The notes under the pieces are model-generated. The model was not told the DNA's origin, did not search any database, and saw only the letters and a program-made list of their open reading frames with translations. Below are positions 30,230 through 41,233 of a stretch of DNA of 64,000 bases, in pieces. The stretch lies in assembly GCA_009829735.1 (NCBI GenBank), contig CM020619.1:1060590-1124589 (forward strand). Direction: 5' to 3'. Origin of the DNA: Pyropia yezoensis. Lineage: Eukaryota > Rhodophyta > Bangiophyceae > Bangiales > Bangiaceae. Positions within the stretch are counted from its first letter, which is position 1. Each line of letters begins with the position of its first letter. The position numbers and the translations under genes are program-made.

Positions 30230-30997
30230 TCACTCGGTACCATACATGTCTGGGACGGGGAGGTAGCCCGGGACAGCGCGGAAGCCCACCAACTCTGGGG
30301 GCCCCTCGCCGTTGAGCGCCATGGATTGGAAGGCGCGCTCCTCGCCGGCGCCCCCCGCCGGCGCTCCCCCCTCTCCACGCCCCACACCACCGCCACGGCG
30401 GCGGCGGCCACCCACCCCACGGCGGCCAGCCCCTGCGTGCGCCATCGCCCCCCGCCCGCCACCGCCGCCCACAAAGGCAGCCGCACCGTCTGGCCGGCCG
30501 CCGTCGCCCACATCCACGGTCGTTTCCTCCACTACAATCGCGCCCGGGATCTCCACGTCCCCGCCGCGGACACCGACGCCGCCGCCCCCCGCCCGCGCGG
30601 CCGCCGTTGTTGCCATTGGTGCTGCCACCCCACCCCCGGCGTGCCCACCACCGCCCATGCCAACGCCACCGCCGACACCACCGACGCCGACGCCAACGCT
30701 GCCTCCACCACCGCCACCGCCGCCGCCACCGGCGCCACTGCCGCCACCGCCTTGCAACGGGCCATCGCTGGCGTCGAGCATATCCGCGTCTTCCGACAAA
30801 AACGACGTGCGGGCGGTGAGGCTCATGGCGCTGCCGGGAGCGCTGCCGCTGCCAAGGCCGCCGACGCCGAAGCTACCACCGCCGCCGCTGCCACCGCCGC
30901 CGCCGCCGCCGCGGGCCGTTGAGGCGGGCGTCGGCACCAGCGCAGACGCGTCGCCGCGGGAGCGCTTGCGCGTGCTGGGGGGGGAGGGCGTGTCCAT
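30230..30997 (-). CDS. Gly-rich hypothetical protein
   Basis: The protein has 255 residues from the ATG at 30997. The N terminus MDTPSPPSTRKRSRGD has a basic, nuclear-signal-like cluster, followed by long Gly runs, an acidic segment SEDADMLDASDG, a second Gly block, an Arg/Gly-rich block (GGRRRRGGG) and a non-repetitive C terminus ending in PVPDMYGTE. RGG-like and acidic stretches suggest a nuclear or RNA-associated protein, but no family is recognised. The non-repetitive ends favour a real gene over a chance frame. Confidence 0.45.
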   Translation of the reverse strand: MDTPSPPSTRKRSRGDASALVPTPASTARGGGGGGGSGGGGSFGVGGLGSGSAPGSAMSLTARTSFLSEDADMLDASDGPLQGGGGSGAGGGGGGGGGGSVGVGVGGVGGGVGMGGGGHAGGGVAAPMATTAAARAGGGGVGVRGGDVEIPGAIVVEETTVDVGDGGRPDGAAAFVGGGGGRGAMAHAGAGRRGVGGRRRRGGGVGRGEGGAPAGGAGEERAFQSMALNGEGPPELVGFRAVPGYLPVPDMYGTE

Positions 30998-32295
30998 AAG
31001 GGCACCCGCGCGGGGGGGGTGGGGGGGCGGGAAGAGACGCAGTGGGAGAGGAAGGCAAGAGAGGTGCGGCAGAAGGAGGGTGCAGAGGGAACAGGAGAGG
31101 AAGGCGGGGGGGGGGAGGAATGAGAGAACAGGTGACGGGTGGAAGGCAAGCAAAGCGATGGTCACGGCACGCGGCGAGAAGGAAAATAGAGTATCGTCCA
31201 CTCTCCGAGGTATCCTGGAAGGCGCCGGGCAGCTCCTCGCAGCGCCGGGCACAGATGGCCCAAGGAAGGTGGCAGGACGGCTACCTACGCGGTAGTAGGG
31301 GTACACGCACGAGAAGCGACCTGGGTGTGAGTGCGCGCGTTGGTGACGGGGGTTGGGGGGGGGTGGGTGCTGGGTGCTCTCAATCGCGGCGCATGAGCGA
31401 GGCATCAACTGACGCAGCAAAATCCTCGACATCAACGGGTAATTACATTCCCGACGCCGAGTGGGGGGGATCTGGCAGGCCAGACGCACTAAATAGGTCT
31501 AACGGCTGCCCGGGAGAAGGGCTGAGGTAAGCGCCAGGGATGAGACCAGAGGTGGTGAAAGAAAAGAGCAATACCTATCGATGCTAAGGCTCGTCTAAAT
31601 TTTAGTATCTACGCGCCCGCTGCTCGACTCGAACGGCATACCGCTCGTGACATGGCCGACTCCATCTGCCTTTCATGGCATACCGCTCGCGACATGGCCG
31701 ACTCCATCTACCTTGTATGGAACTGCCGCTGCCGCTGCCGCCACCGACGCCACCGCAGCCCCACCGCCGCAAACGCCGCCGCTGCCGCCACCACTACCGC
31801 CACGAGTTGTCGAGAGGGGCGTCAGCAGCAAGCTGAAGGGAGAGGGCGTGTCTCAAGGGGCAGCTGCGCAGGGAAGGGGAGGTATGCGACGGGAATGCCG
31901 AAAGAGGGGCCACCACGATGACCACCAGGCGCAGCTGCCCAGCCACCGCCTTGCTGGGCGGGACCAAGCTGCTGCCCACACCCCGCCCACACACCACATG
32001 AGAAGGAAGGCGGCACCAAAGCGCTCCTCATCGTTTCAGTAGACTAGCGCACCCAATCCAAGACACCAGTCTGGTGTCACCAGGAGCATAGAATGGGACG
32101 GACGTCGCGAGCCTCCCACCCACGACAAAACCATCGCCACCCCACCGCCCTCCGTCGAGTGTGAAAAACGACACCCCGAGACAGGCACAAAACACGGTGC
32201 GAGCCCCACTGGGCCAGTCACTAAGCTGTAGCACACCTAGACCCCACACTTGGGCTTGAGCAAAGGCACCCACTCCTGCCGCGTCAAGAGTCTTC
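30998..32295. other. intergenic with a 42-bp tandem repeat
   Basis: Two 42-bp units at 31635-31676 and 31677-31718 (GGCATACCGCTCG...GACATGGCC) are followed by GCC-rich DNA. No gene is seen. Confidence 0.5.
31635..31718 (+). repeat. 2 x 42-bp tandem repeat
   Basis: The two units differ at only a few positions (GTG/GCG, TGC/TAC and in the last bases). Confidence 0.85.
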
Positions 32296-33231
32296 TCAGC
32301 TGTCGACGCTCTCCCCGCTCCACCGGCGCAGCCGCAGCAGCCCTGAGCTGCTCCCTCGCCGCGCAAAACCACCAACCTTGCCCCCACGGCCACCAACCCC
32401 ATCAGAGGGCTTGCCCCCTCCCCGCTTGGCCGCACCGCCCGGCGCCGCCGCTGCCGTGCCCGGCTTATAGGCCCACAGCCAGCCCATCTGGACGCCATTG
32501 ATGGCCCCCCGGCGGCGGGCGCGCACCACCCCCACCGCCTCGGCCACGCCAACGCCACGCTCCACCAGCGCAGCCGCCACCAGCGTCGGCGCCCGACCAA
32601 GGCCACCCATGCACGCACACGCCACAACCCCCTTGGCGCTGTCAATCAGGGCCATCCACGCAGCCACCACGGTCGGGGGCGGCGGCAGGCCATTCTCCCA
32701 CGGCAGGTCCGTGACGGTGACGCCCACCGCCTCAAAGGGAGCGGTGGGGAAGGTGCGTTCCGTCACCACCACCAAGTCGCTGACGCCCGCTGCGGCCAGG
32801 GCGGCAGGAAACGCGGGCAGCTCTGGCACCGTCGGCGCGCGGGTGATGAGCAGCCGCAAGCCGTTGCGTGCAATCAGCGAGTGAAAATTGCGCGGGGGGG
32901 AAGGCGGCCGCCCGCCAATCACACCCGGCGGGCCGCCCCCGGCGACCACCGCAGGCCCAGCCGCCGACTGAGGGATCCTCCGCGCACCGGGCGCCGTCAC
33001 CGCCGCCTTGGTCACCGGCATCGCAGCCGCGGTGTCGCCGCCAGAGCTGCCCGCACGGCCCGTCACCGATGAGCTATCCGCGTCCGACTCGTACTCGAGC
33101 CCCCCGCGAGGCCCCAGCGAATGAAGCGATGCCGCCAGCGCACGGACGGGAGCCGAAAGCGCTTGGGTCGGTGGCGGCGGCGGCGGCGGGGGTGCTGCCC
33201 CTCGGAAAGAGCTCCGCAGCAGGGACACCAT
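32296..33231 (-). CDS. PRL-type (PTP4A-like) dual-specificity phosphatase, divergent active site
   Basis: The protein has 311 residues from the ATG at 33231; the frame is open further upstream without ATG. After a Pro/Ser/Ala-rich N-terminal 112 residues, a PRL fold runs from about 115 to 257. NGLRLLITRAPT matches the PRL strand before FLITHNPT, the CX5R loop is C207-MGGLG-R213, and RARRRGAINGVQ matches IRQKRRGAFNSKQ. Unlike known PRLs, the His before the catalytic Cys is Ala. The loop PFDD that carries the general acid reads PWEN (177-180). The regulatory Cys in VCEATY is Thr, and the C-terminal prenylation box is replaced by a basic Gly/Lys/Arg tail. The Cys and Arg remain, so weak catalysis or a substrate- or metal-transporter-binding role is possible. 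Confidence 0.85.
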   Translation of the reverse strand: MVSLLRSSFRGAAPPPPPPPPTQALSAPVRALAASLHSLGPRGGLEYESDADSSSVTGRAGSSGGDTAAAMPVTKAAVTAPGARRIPQSAAGPAVVAGGGPPGVIGGRPPSPPRNFHSLIARNGLRLLITRAPTVPELPAFPAALAAAGVSDLVVVTERTFPTAPFEAVGVTVTDLPWENGLPPPPTVVAAWMALIDSAKGVVACACMGGLGRAPTLVAAALVERGVGVAEAVGVVRARRRGAINGVQMGWLWAYKPGTAAAAPGGAAKRGGGKPSDGVGGRGGKVGGFARRGSSSGLLRLRRWSGESVDS

Positions 33232-36200
33232 CGTCACAGGCCAAAGTGAGCGCGCGCCCTCCGACAGAGGGCCGACCCGCAACAGAATGCAAACACGGTC
33301 GGAACGACCGGTAGCAACAGACTCCCTCACCACCAGCGCCGGGCCCGTTGACGCGGCACACAGAAACAGTCGCAGTAACCTCCTCCGCTCCCCCCCAAAA
33401 AACACCCCCAGTCACCTCAGCTGCATCCGATCCTGGCCGCCGTCGCAGACGAGTCCGCGGCGGTCACCGTTCACGGAGAGGCTACCCGCGGCAGGCGCGG
33501 GTCCAGCCGCGGCGAGCGCGTCGACGGGAGCACCGCAACAACCATGCGACGGGGGTACATGAACGGCAGGCAGCGCCGCGGAAGCCGTATAGACGGCGCC
33601 AGGGTGAGAGGTGAGGCGAGACGGAGGGGAGGGCGGTAATAAGCGGGAAGTGAAGAGGGGCGGGGGGGGGTGGGTGGGGCGGAAGGACGCGGCGAAGCGG
33701 AAAGGGGAGCAGGGAACGGGTTGACAGAGGCACAAGGCAACTGGGGAGCGGAGGGCGGGTGTGGTGTGGAAGGGGAGCACGGGTACGACGGCGAGAGTGC
33801 CGCGGGCTGCGGGGTCGCTGAAATAAGGAGAGGGGGGAATGGCTTCCGCGAGGCGCGCCGGCCCTTGCCTGAGCCGCGCTGGGGCGTCCCACCCACTCTG
33901 TGGCCACGCCGGCGGCGACGAGTCCGCGGGCTGCCACGGCCACAAACCGCGCGGGCCGCCAAAACACGCCCATTGGGCAGCGCCCGTCGCCAGCTGGACC
34001 CCAAAGCGTGGCCACGCCGACCCCGCTGCACCCTTTCTCCAGCTGGGTGTGCCGAGGGGAGGGACGGTGGCGGTTCAGTTTGGCTGCTGCTGATTGGATG
34101 TCCCACTTTATTGGCCGCTGATTTCCAAGTTCGGTTGTCCAGCACGACGCTCGGAGTGCGCTCTCTTCAGAGTGGCCCGGCCGACGTGCATTCCCAGTGG
34201 CGTCACGCCCACCACCGCCAAGGGCGTGGAGCTTCAATCATGTCTGGTCTATGATTGGTTGAGGGGATTCCAGAGGCATCCCGTCTGGCGTGGAACGCGC
34301 AGCTGAGGTGCCGCCCCTCGGGCGTGTGCACTGGTGGTTTTGCGCGGTGCATCACGATCATGATGATCATGGCATGATGCCCGCTGCTGGGCACGCACAG
34401 GACAAGGACTCCACAACACCGCGAAGGTCCACGGAGGACGGTGGCCAGCGGGGACCATTTGGACGGTGTGTACAGTACCTCGCACGGGGTTGGTCGAGCA
34501 AGGCCAAGTGTCTCTTCGGGCGTGGGCGACAGTGGCCTCCCCGAGTGGAAGAGGGCATGGATTCGAAAGCCGCATGTCATTGGGCCCGCGAGAGTGTGGG
34601 GCGCAGGGACCACACCCACGAACAGTGCCGCTCTGTCAGCTGTTCTTTGGGGCGTGATACACAGGGGCCCTCAGGTGGGACACAGTCTTGGCATCAGCAC
34701 AAGAGCAGTGTCAAGGCCGACCATGACCACGGTCCACTGGTCCGCCCAGAGTGCATGTCTGCCGCAGCGTGGAAACGGAGAAAGAAAAAAAACGGCGGCC
34801 GAAGTCTGGCGGTGAGTTGTGGATGGGGAGTGCGCTGGTGCTGGCGGCTGGCTGCTGCTGGGACCCGATGGCCTGTGTGGCCCACCGATGCATTGGTCAT
34901 CCTCGTCTGGGCGTGGGTCCTGAAGAGGATGTGGTCGGGGGGGGATGACCTTGCCCAGTGTAGGTGCACGTCCCGTCTGCGGGGAGCCGCGTCGGCGTCT
35001 TTGCAGCCATATACTTCCCGTCCTATGTACATTTACATACAGTACATACAGTACTTTGTTTGATCACAGCAAAGTTCCAACGCACAGGGGCCTCGCCATC
35101 ACCCCGCCTCTGCGTCTGTCTCTGGAGGTGCAACCCCAGGTGAGTTTGGGACACGCCACACCAGGCTGGTAGTGTCCTCCTCCCATTCTGCCACTACCCT
35201 GGCATCGGCGGCGCGCGGGACAGCGATCCGTGTCGGTGGGGCGCAAACACGGGACGCGGAGGAGACGCTCGGTCGTACTGTACCGTCCCCCCCCTTCCCT
35301 CGGTCCAACCGCCGCCGCAAGGATGCAGGACGCGATAGCAGGGATCGAGTGTCGAGGAGATGGTAGGGAGGGGGCGGGGAGGACTGGCCGTGGTCGTGAC
35401 AGCCCCCGGTGACGGTGCCCAGCCGCCGCGGGTTCCCCAGGCGAGCCCGTAGACCATTGGCAAGGTCCGTCACCCCTGGCAGGGAGCGACGTCGTCTTCA
35501 CCTTCACAAGAGCGTGCTGCGACCGCTGCCGGTGCTGCCGCCTCCACCCCCCGCTCCCACGATGAGGAGGCTCGCAATTGAGCGGTACGTCCCCCCCACC
35601 CCACCCTCTCCCCCCCCCCTTCCCAACTGCGTCGGCTGTGACGCTGAAAAGCTTCCCAATGGGAGAGGCAAGCAGCCGCCCCTCACCAGTAGGACTGGCC
35701 CCTCCCCCTCCCGTACGGAGAGTGCGCGCACCGCTGCTCGTGCGCTTCACCCCCCCCGATTGTGGCCTCACACGCGCCGCCACACCAGGGGGCGCCCCGT
35801 GTGCAGGACGGCGCCGGGCACGGCCCGCCTTGCGTCACCGCCCGGCACCGCTGCGGGACGCATCTCCCGACGGGGGGTACCGGAGGGGCCTTGTTCTTTC
35901 TCTTTTCTTCTCCTCTGATGCTGTCCCTGCCGACGTTGCCCTCTGTACAGTACAAACGGGCGTCGGTCGGTCGCTATCTTGTTTTTTCGCTCGTTTTTTT
36001 TCCCTCGCTGGCTTCTTTTATTTCGGTGTACCTACATATGTATGTACGGCTCCCGCGGCTGGGTGCGTACCGTGTGCTCAGTGGTACGCCAACTGTGTAG
36101 CGTGCAGTACAGTAAACACTTGAAATGTACTGTACTTCAGCGCCGGGAGATTGCATTGTGCGGCACCTGGTGGGAAGCGCCGCCCGCCGCCTCTCCAGCA

Positions 36201-37708
36201 GTCCTTGGGGGGTCACCCCCCCCCGCCCCCCCCCTCTCTCTCTCCAGGGGGGGGGGGGGGGAGGCGGGTCGGCGAGAGCGCCTCCCCTTCCCCCGCTTCC
36301 TCTCCCCCCCATCCCGGTCGTACCTGCCAGAGTGGGCGCACCCCCCCCCCCCCCCCCCCCCCCATCCCACCCCCTCGTAACGGCGCGGGGATGTGGGCCC
36401 ACACCCTCCCCCCCCGTCACGGGACTGTCGACCCCGTCGTGTACACGAGGGGGGTGAACCCAAACCGCACTGCGCAGGCCCCCCGCCTCTCCCCCGCACC
36501 GCGCCGGCTGCCTGCACGGTCGCGGCCGGGGCGCCGTCTCGGGACGGGGATCCCCCCCACACCCCCCTCACCCCACCCCCCCCCCCCCCCCCCTCCCACA
36601 GGCGGCAAAGGTGAAGGGGGTGAGGGGGGGAGCGGGGTGGAGGGTGGGGGGGGGGAGACGCCCATCCATCGCCCCATGACGCGCCCCCGCTCCCTCCCCC
36701 TTCCCCCCGTCTGGCAGTGGCGGTTGGTGGGGGCTGACGCCGCGGCGCGTCGAGGCGCCGTCGTTGTCGTCGCCCTCCCACCCCCCCCCCCCCCCCAACC
36801 CCCACGTAGAGGTACCTCTCTTTGACAGCGTCCAGCCGTACGGCCGCGGCCTCCCCTCCCCCCCCTCTGCCACCGCCACCGCCACCGCCACCGCCACCGC
36901 CACCGCGCGCACGTGCGTGCAAGCGCGGCGGGGAAGCAAAAAACAGCAACCAAAAAAAATAGCGACAAGAACACCAACCCACCGGAACGGCCGTCGTTCT
37001 TGTCCTCCCGCCCCTCCACCCCCCTCCCGCCTCCCCCCTCCCCCCTCCTCCCTCTGACGCGGCAGAGCCTTTTTTTGGGGGAGAGAAGAGCGAGGGGCGT
37101 GCCGTCCCTAAGGTGCCGCCGCACACCCCCCCCCCCCCCTTTTCCACCCTCTCACCCCGTCCAACAGGCTTCCCCACCTCCCCCCTTGCCCCCCCCCCCA
37201 ACCCCCCCAAACGCTCAATCCCCAACGCCCACCCCCCGCTCCCGCTCCCGCCCCCGCCGCCGCCTCTGCTTCTGCCCCCGCCCCCCCCACCCCCCCCCAC
37301 CCCGCCAACCCGGTTTCTGTGCCGCCACCCGCCCCGCGCCACGCGCCGTCCCGCCCACGGGGGCGGCGCACGGCGCGCCGGCGGGGCGACCGGCGCCGCC
37401 CCCACACGCACGCCGCTCTGGCTGCACGCGCGCGCGCGCCGCAGTGAGCGGTGTGGCCGCTGCCGCGGCGCCGCCCGCGCCCGTGGGCGCGCACGCCCAG
37501 CGGCGCGCCCCCTCCGCACCCGCCCCGCCACGACCGTCGCTCTCCTGCCCCGCCCCGCCTCTGCCTGTCTGACTGTCTAGGGTCTGCGTCCCCCACCCCC
37601 CCCCTCCACCCCCTCTCCCCCCCCCTCCCCCCCCGCCCCCGTCCTTGTCTCTGCTCCTGGTAGGCGTCCTGGTGGACGCCCCCGTCGCCCCCCGCTTGAG
37701 AGACCGCC
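33232..37708. other. gene-poor C/G-rich region
   Basis: No gene was recognised in 4.5 kb. It contains several TACTGTA/TACAGTA motifs (34470, 35030-35056, 35275, 35944, 36105-36135), a 23-C run at 36341-36363 and strongly pyrimidine-rich plus-strand DNA from about 36200 on. Long frames on both strands translate to Pro, Gly or Arg runs and are judged compositional. Confidence 0.55.
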
Positions 37709-37960
37709 GTGGCGCGCCGCGTTCCGCCCGCCCCTCCCCCTACCCCCCGCCCCCCCACCACTCTTCCCCTCTTCTCTCCCCCTCTCCCCCCGCCCCTCCC
37801 CCTCTCCCCCCCTTACCCCCTTCCCCTCTCCTTCCCACTCCCCCCCCCCCCACCTCCGTTCGTCTTGTTTCCAACAACTACGAGACCCACCCCCCCCCAC
37901 CCCCCACCCCCCCCCTCCCCCCCCTCCCCCCCCTCCCCCCCCCGCGGCACCTCCTCGTTC
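37570..37960 (+). repeat. long polypyrimidine tract
   Basis: Most of about 390 bases on the plus strand are C or T (CCCCCTCCCC-type repeats), broken mainly around 37670-37730. Such tracts can form triplex or i-motif structures. It ends close to an ATG at 37972 in CACCATG context. Confidence 0.7.
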
Positions 37961-39547
37961 CCGTCCTCACCATGCACGCCGCCGCCGCCACCGGCGACGA
38001 CCCCCTCACCCCCCCGCCCGCCGCCGCCCGCCCGCCTTCCGCGGGCCGCCCGGGTCGCCGCCGCCCAAGCGGCGGCGGCGCCCCCCCCACCGCACCACCG
38101 CCGGCGCGCCCCCCCCCGCCCCGCCCCCCACCGCCGCGGTCGCCGCGGCGACCGCCGTTGCCGCCGCCGCCGCCACCGCCGCGGCGGCTGCGGCGCGGCC
38201 GCAGCGGCGCCGACGGCGCACGCCGTCGGCCGACCGTGTCGGCGGGGGGAAGCGCGGCGGCGGCGCAGACAACGGCGACGCCGCCCGCCGCGCCGGCCAC
38301 GGGTGGGCCACAGAGGGGGGGGGGGGGGCGGCGGCGACAGCGGCGGTGGCGGCGGTGGCGGCGGCGGCGGCGGCGGCGGGTGGGGGGAGGGGGAGGTCTG
38401 CCCCCACCACTCCGTTGGCTGCTGGGGTGCACAAGAGGGCGTCGGCGGTGTTGACGGGGCGGCGGCGGCGGTCGCGGCGGCGGTGGGGGGGGGGGCGGCG
38501 GCTATGGGTGCCGGCGGGGTGGCGTCACCCCCCAAGCGGCGGCGGGTGGGCGCGCTGCCGCCGTCCCCCCCGCCGTCCCCCCCGCCGTCGGCGAGTGGGG
38601 GCGTCCACGGCGGCGGCGGCTGTCGGCTGTGTGCGCACGAGCAGGGGGTGCGGTGGCTGGCTGCCGCCGCCGCTGCTGGCTGGGGTGGTAGGGGCGTCGG
38701 CGGCGGTGGTGATGGTGGTGGCGACGGCGGTAATGGTGTACGAGGTGTTGGCTATGACGGCGTTGGCGACGGTGGTGGTGGTGGTGGTGGTGGGGGTGGT
38801 GGGGGGCGGGGACGTCCGTTGCCTCGTGGCCTGTCGGCCGCCTTGGCTTCTGATGTCGGGGCAGACACGCCCCGAGGCGCACGGCGCCGCGTGACGGCGG
38901 TGAGGGGGGGGTGGCGCGGCGGCAGTGGCGGCGGCAGCCGCGGGGGCGGCAGTGCCGACGGCGGCGGCGGGCGCTCGTCCGCCGGCGGCGTGGGGCCCCC
39001 ATCAGGGGGCCCGCTGACGTTGCCGGGGCTGGCCGCCGCCGCCGCAGCCGCCGCCGCCGCCGCCGCTGCCGTTGCCGCCGACCCTGTCCCGCCCGCGGCG
39101 GGCGCCGCAGCCGCGGCCTCCCTCACGTCCGCCGCCGGCGGAGCGCCGCCGTCCGCTCCGGCGGGGGTACACCGACGGTGGCTGCCGCCCCCCCCCCCCT
39201 CCCCCCCCCCCTCGCGCTCGGCGGAGCAGGCGGCACCGGCGGCGCCCGCCGCCACAACCGCAACCGCCGCAGTAGCAATAGCAGCAGCAGCAGCAGCTGC
39301 GCTCGCCGCCCCCCCTGCTGTCCCGGCGGCGGTTCCCCTGCTCGCCGCTTCGCGACCCCCCCCCCCCCCACCGCGCAGCAGCCCGCCCGGCGTGTTGCCG
39401 TCGCGCAGGCTGGCGGCGACACAGGCCGCCGCGTGGGCGGCCGACGGCGCGTGGGCGGCCGCCGCTGCGGGCGCGGCGGCCGCGTGGGAGCGGGCACAGG
39501 TGGAGCGCCTGGCCGCTGCCGCTACGGCGGCCGCGGCGGTGACGGCA

Positions 39548-39578
<31 letters not shown>

Positions 39579-41233
39579 AAGCGGCGGCATCTGCGGGAGG
39601 GGGGGGGGGGGGGGGGGGGGGAGGGGTGGCGGCAGCATTGGCGCCTGCTGGGGTGGAGAGGGGAGGATGGCGGGGAGGAGGATGGGGGGAGGGGGAGGTT
39701 ACCACATCCACCGACGCCTTGTCGGCAACGGCTTCAACGGCAACCGCAGGGCGGGAGGTGCACGTCGCCCCATCGGCAGCCGCTGCGGGGCAGCAGCAAG
39801 ACGGGGCTCAAGGTGGACGAGGGGGCACCTCTCTGGCTTCCGCCGCTGCTCTTCCAGCACCTCTGTCACCAGTGCCACCGTCATCGTTGCTGCCGGTGGC
39901 GCAGGCGCTGCCACGGGCGCCGCCGCCGCTGTCACTGCCGCTGCTGCCGTCTGCGCCAGCGGCACGTTTGCCGGTCGACCACGGGGGGGAGAGTCGGGTG
40001 TCAACGCCAGTGGCCGCGCCAGGCGCGGGTGCGGCGACGACGGCAGCGCCGCCGGTAGATGGCGCTCCGGCGACGACGGCGGTGGCCGTGACCACCCCCG
40101 CTGCAGGACCGGGCGGGAGCCTCGGTACGGTTCCCGTGGCGGTCGCCCCCGCCGGCGCCCGCCGCCAGGCGGGCGGGGTCATGGCGGCGGCGGCGGCGGC
40201 GGCCGCCGCAGCGGTGGCCCCGTCGGCTGCGGCGGCGGCCGCCCAAGCGGCGACACCATGGGCGGCAGCGCCGACGACAACGACGACGGCAGTGCCGCCG
40301 CTGGGAGTGCCGCCGCCAGCGCCCGGGGCGGCGCAGACGCCGGTCGTGGCCTCCACTGCCGCCGACAATGACAGCCGGACGGGGGCGCCCCCGGCGCCAG
40401 CCCCCGGGTGGGGGCCCTGCGCCACCGCCCGAGCCGTGGGGGTGGCCCTCCCCGACAGCCCTGGTGTGCGTGACAATGCGGACGGACCTCTGGTGCGCTC
40501 AGTGGCAGTGGTAGACCCGCCGGCAGCGCTGGCGGCGTCGGCACCAACAGCGAGGACAGCAGCAGCGGCGGCGGCGGCGGCGGCAGCGTCCCGTGGTGGT
40601 GGCGCCGCGGCCACGGGCCCGCGTTCCCCCCCGCCCCCCCTTCTTTCACTCGGCAGCGCCGCGCACGCGCCACGGCCCGAAATGGTGCCACTGCCCTCCA
40701 GCCCCCGCGCAGCTGCCGCCACCGCCACTGCCGCTGCTGCGGTGACGACGACAACGACGAAGGCGACGACGACGACAATGACGGCACTCCCCCCGGTCGG
40801 TGGTGGCGGTGGCGGCAATGGCAACGGCACAATGGCAGCCGCCGACGTACTGCGTGGCCGCTCCACCGCGTGGGCACGCGGCGCGCCAGCCGGGTCCGCG
40901 GTGCCCCGCCCAGACAGCCCCCGCCCCGCCGCTGCGGCGGCCGCCGACGCGGTGCCCGTCGAGGCCGCCCCCGCCGACGCAACGACAGCAGCGGCGGCGG
41001 CCACAGCAGCTGCAGCTGCAGCAGCGGCAGCAGCAGGGACAGCAGCAGCAGCCCCTTTGCAGCGTCGGCGCGGCCCCTCTGCACCGCCCGCCCCCCCGGC
41101 GGCGCCGTGCGACGAGTCGCGCACCCCCCGGCGGCGGCCCGGTCCGCTGCCACCGACCGCACCCTCCCCACACGGGCGCAGCTGGGGTGTCCGCACCCCC
41201 CCCCCCCTCCCGTACCGGCGGTGGTACGGGTGA
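37709..41233 (+). CDS. low-complexity open frame, possible N-terminal part of the giant protein
   Basis: The frame has 1174 codons, with Pro runs first, then Gly, Ala and Val repeats. It contains a basic cluster SPPKRRRVG near 38530 resembling a nuclear localisation signal. The ATG at 37972 is in another frame, and homopolymer runs at 38315-38328 (14 G) and near 38485 could shift between them. The frame closes at 41233 shortly after a 12-C run (41196-41207), beyond which the next frame carries on with the same Ala/Thr/Pro composition. No domain is recognised, and it may not be expressed as read. Confidence 0.35.

Noticed and set aside
34290..35063. 257-codon plus frame
   Set aside because: No ATG at its start, mixed composition without motifs, ends in a TACATACAGTAC repeat region.
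36137..37531. 464-codon Gly/Arg-rich minus-strand frame
   Set aside because: It is made of homopolymer and GGC-type repeats with no non-repetitive segment or ATG context that would support a gene.
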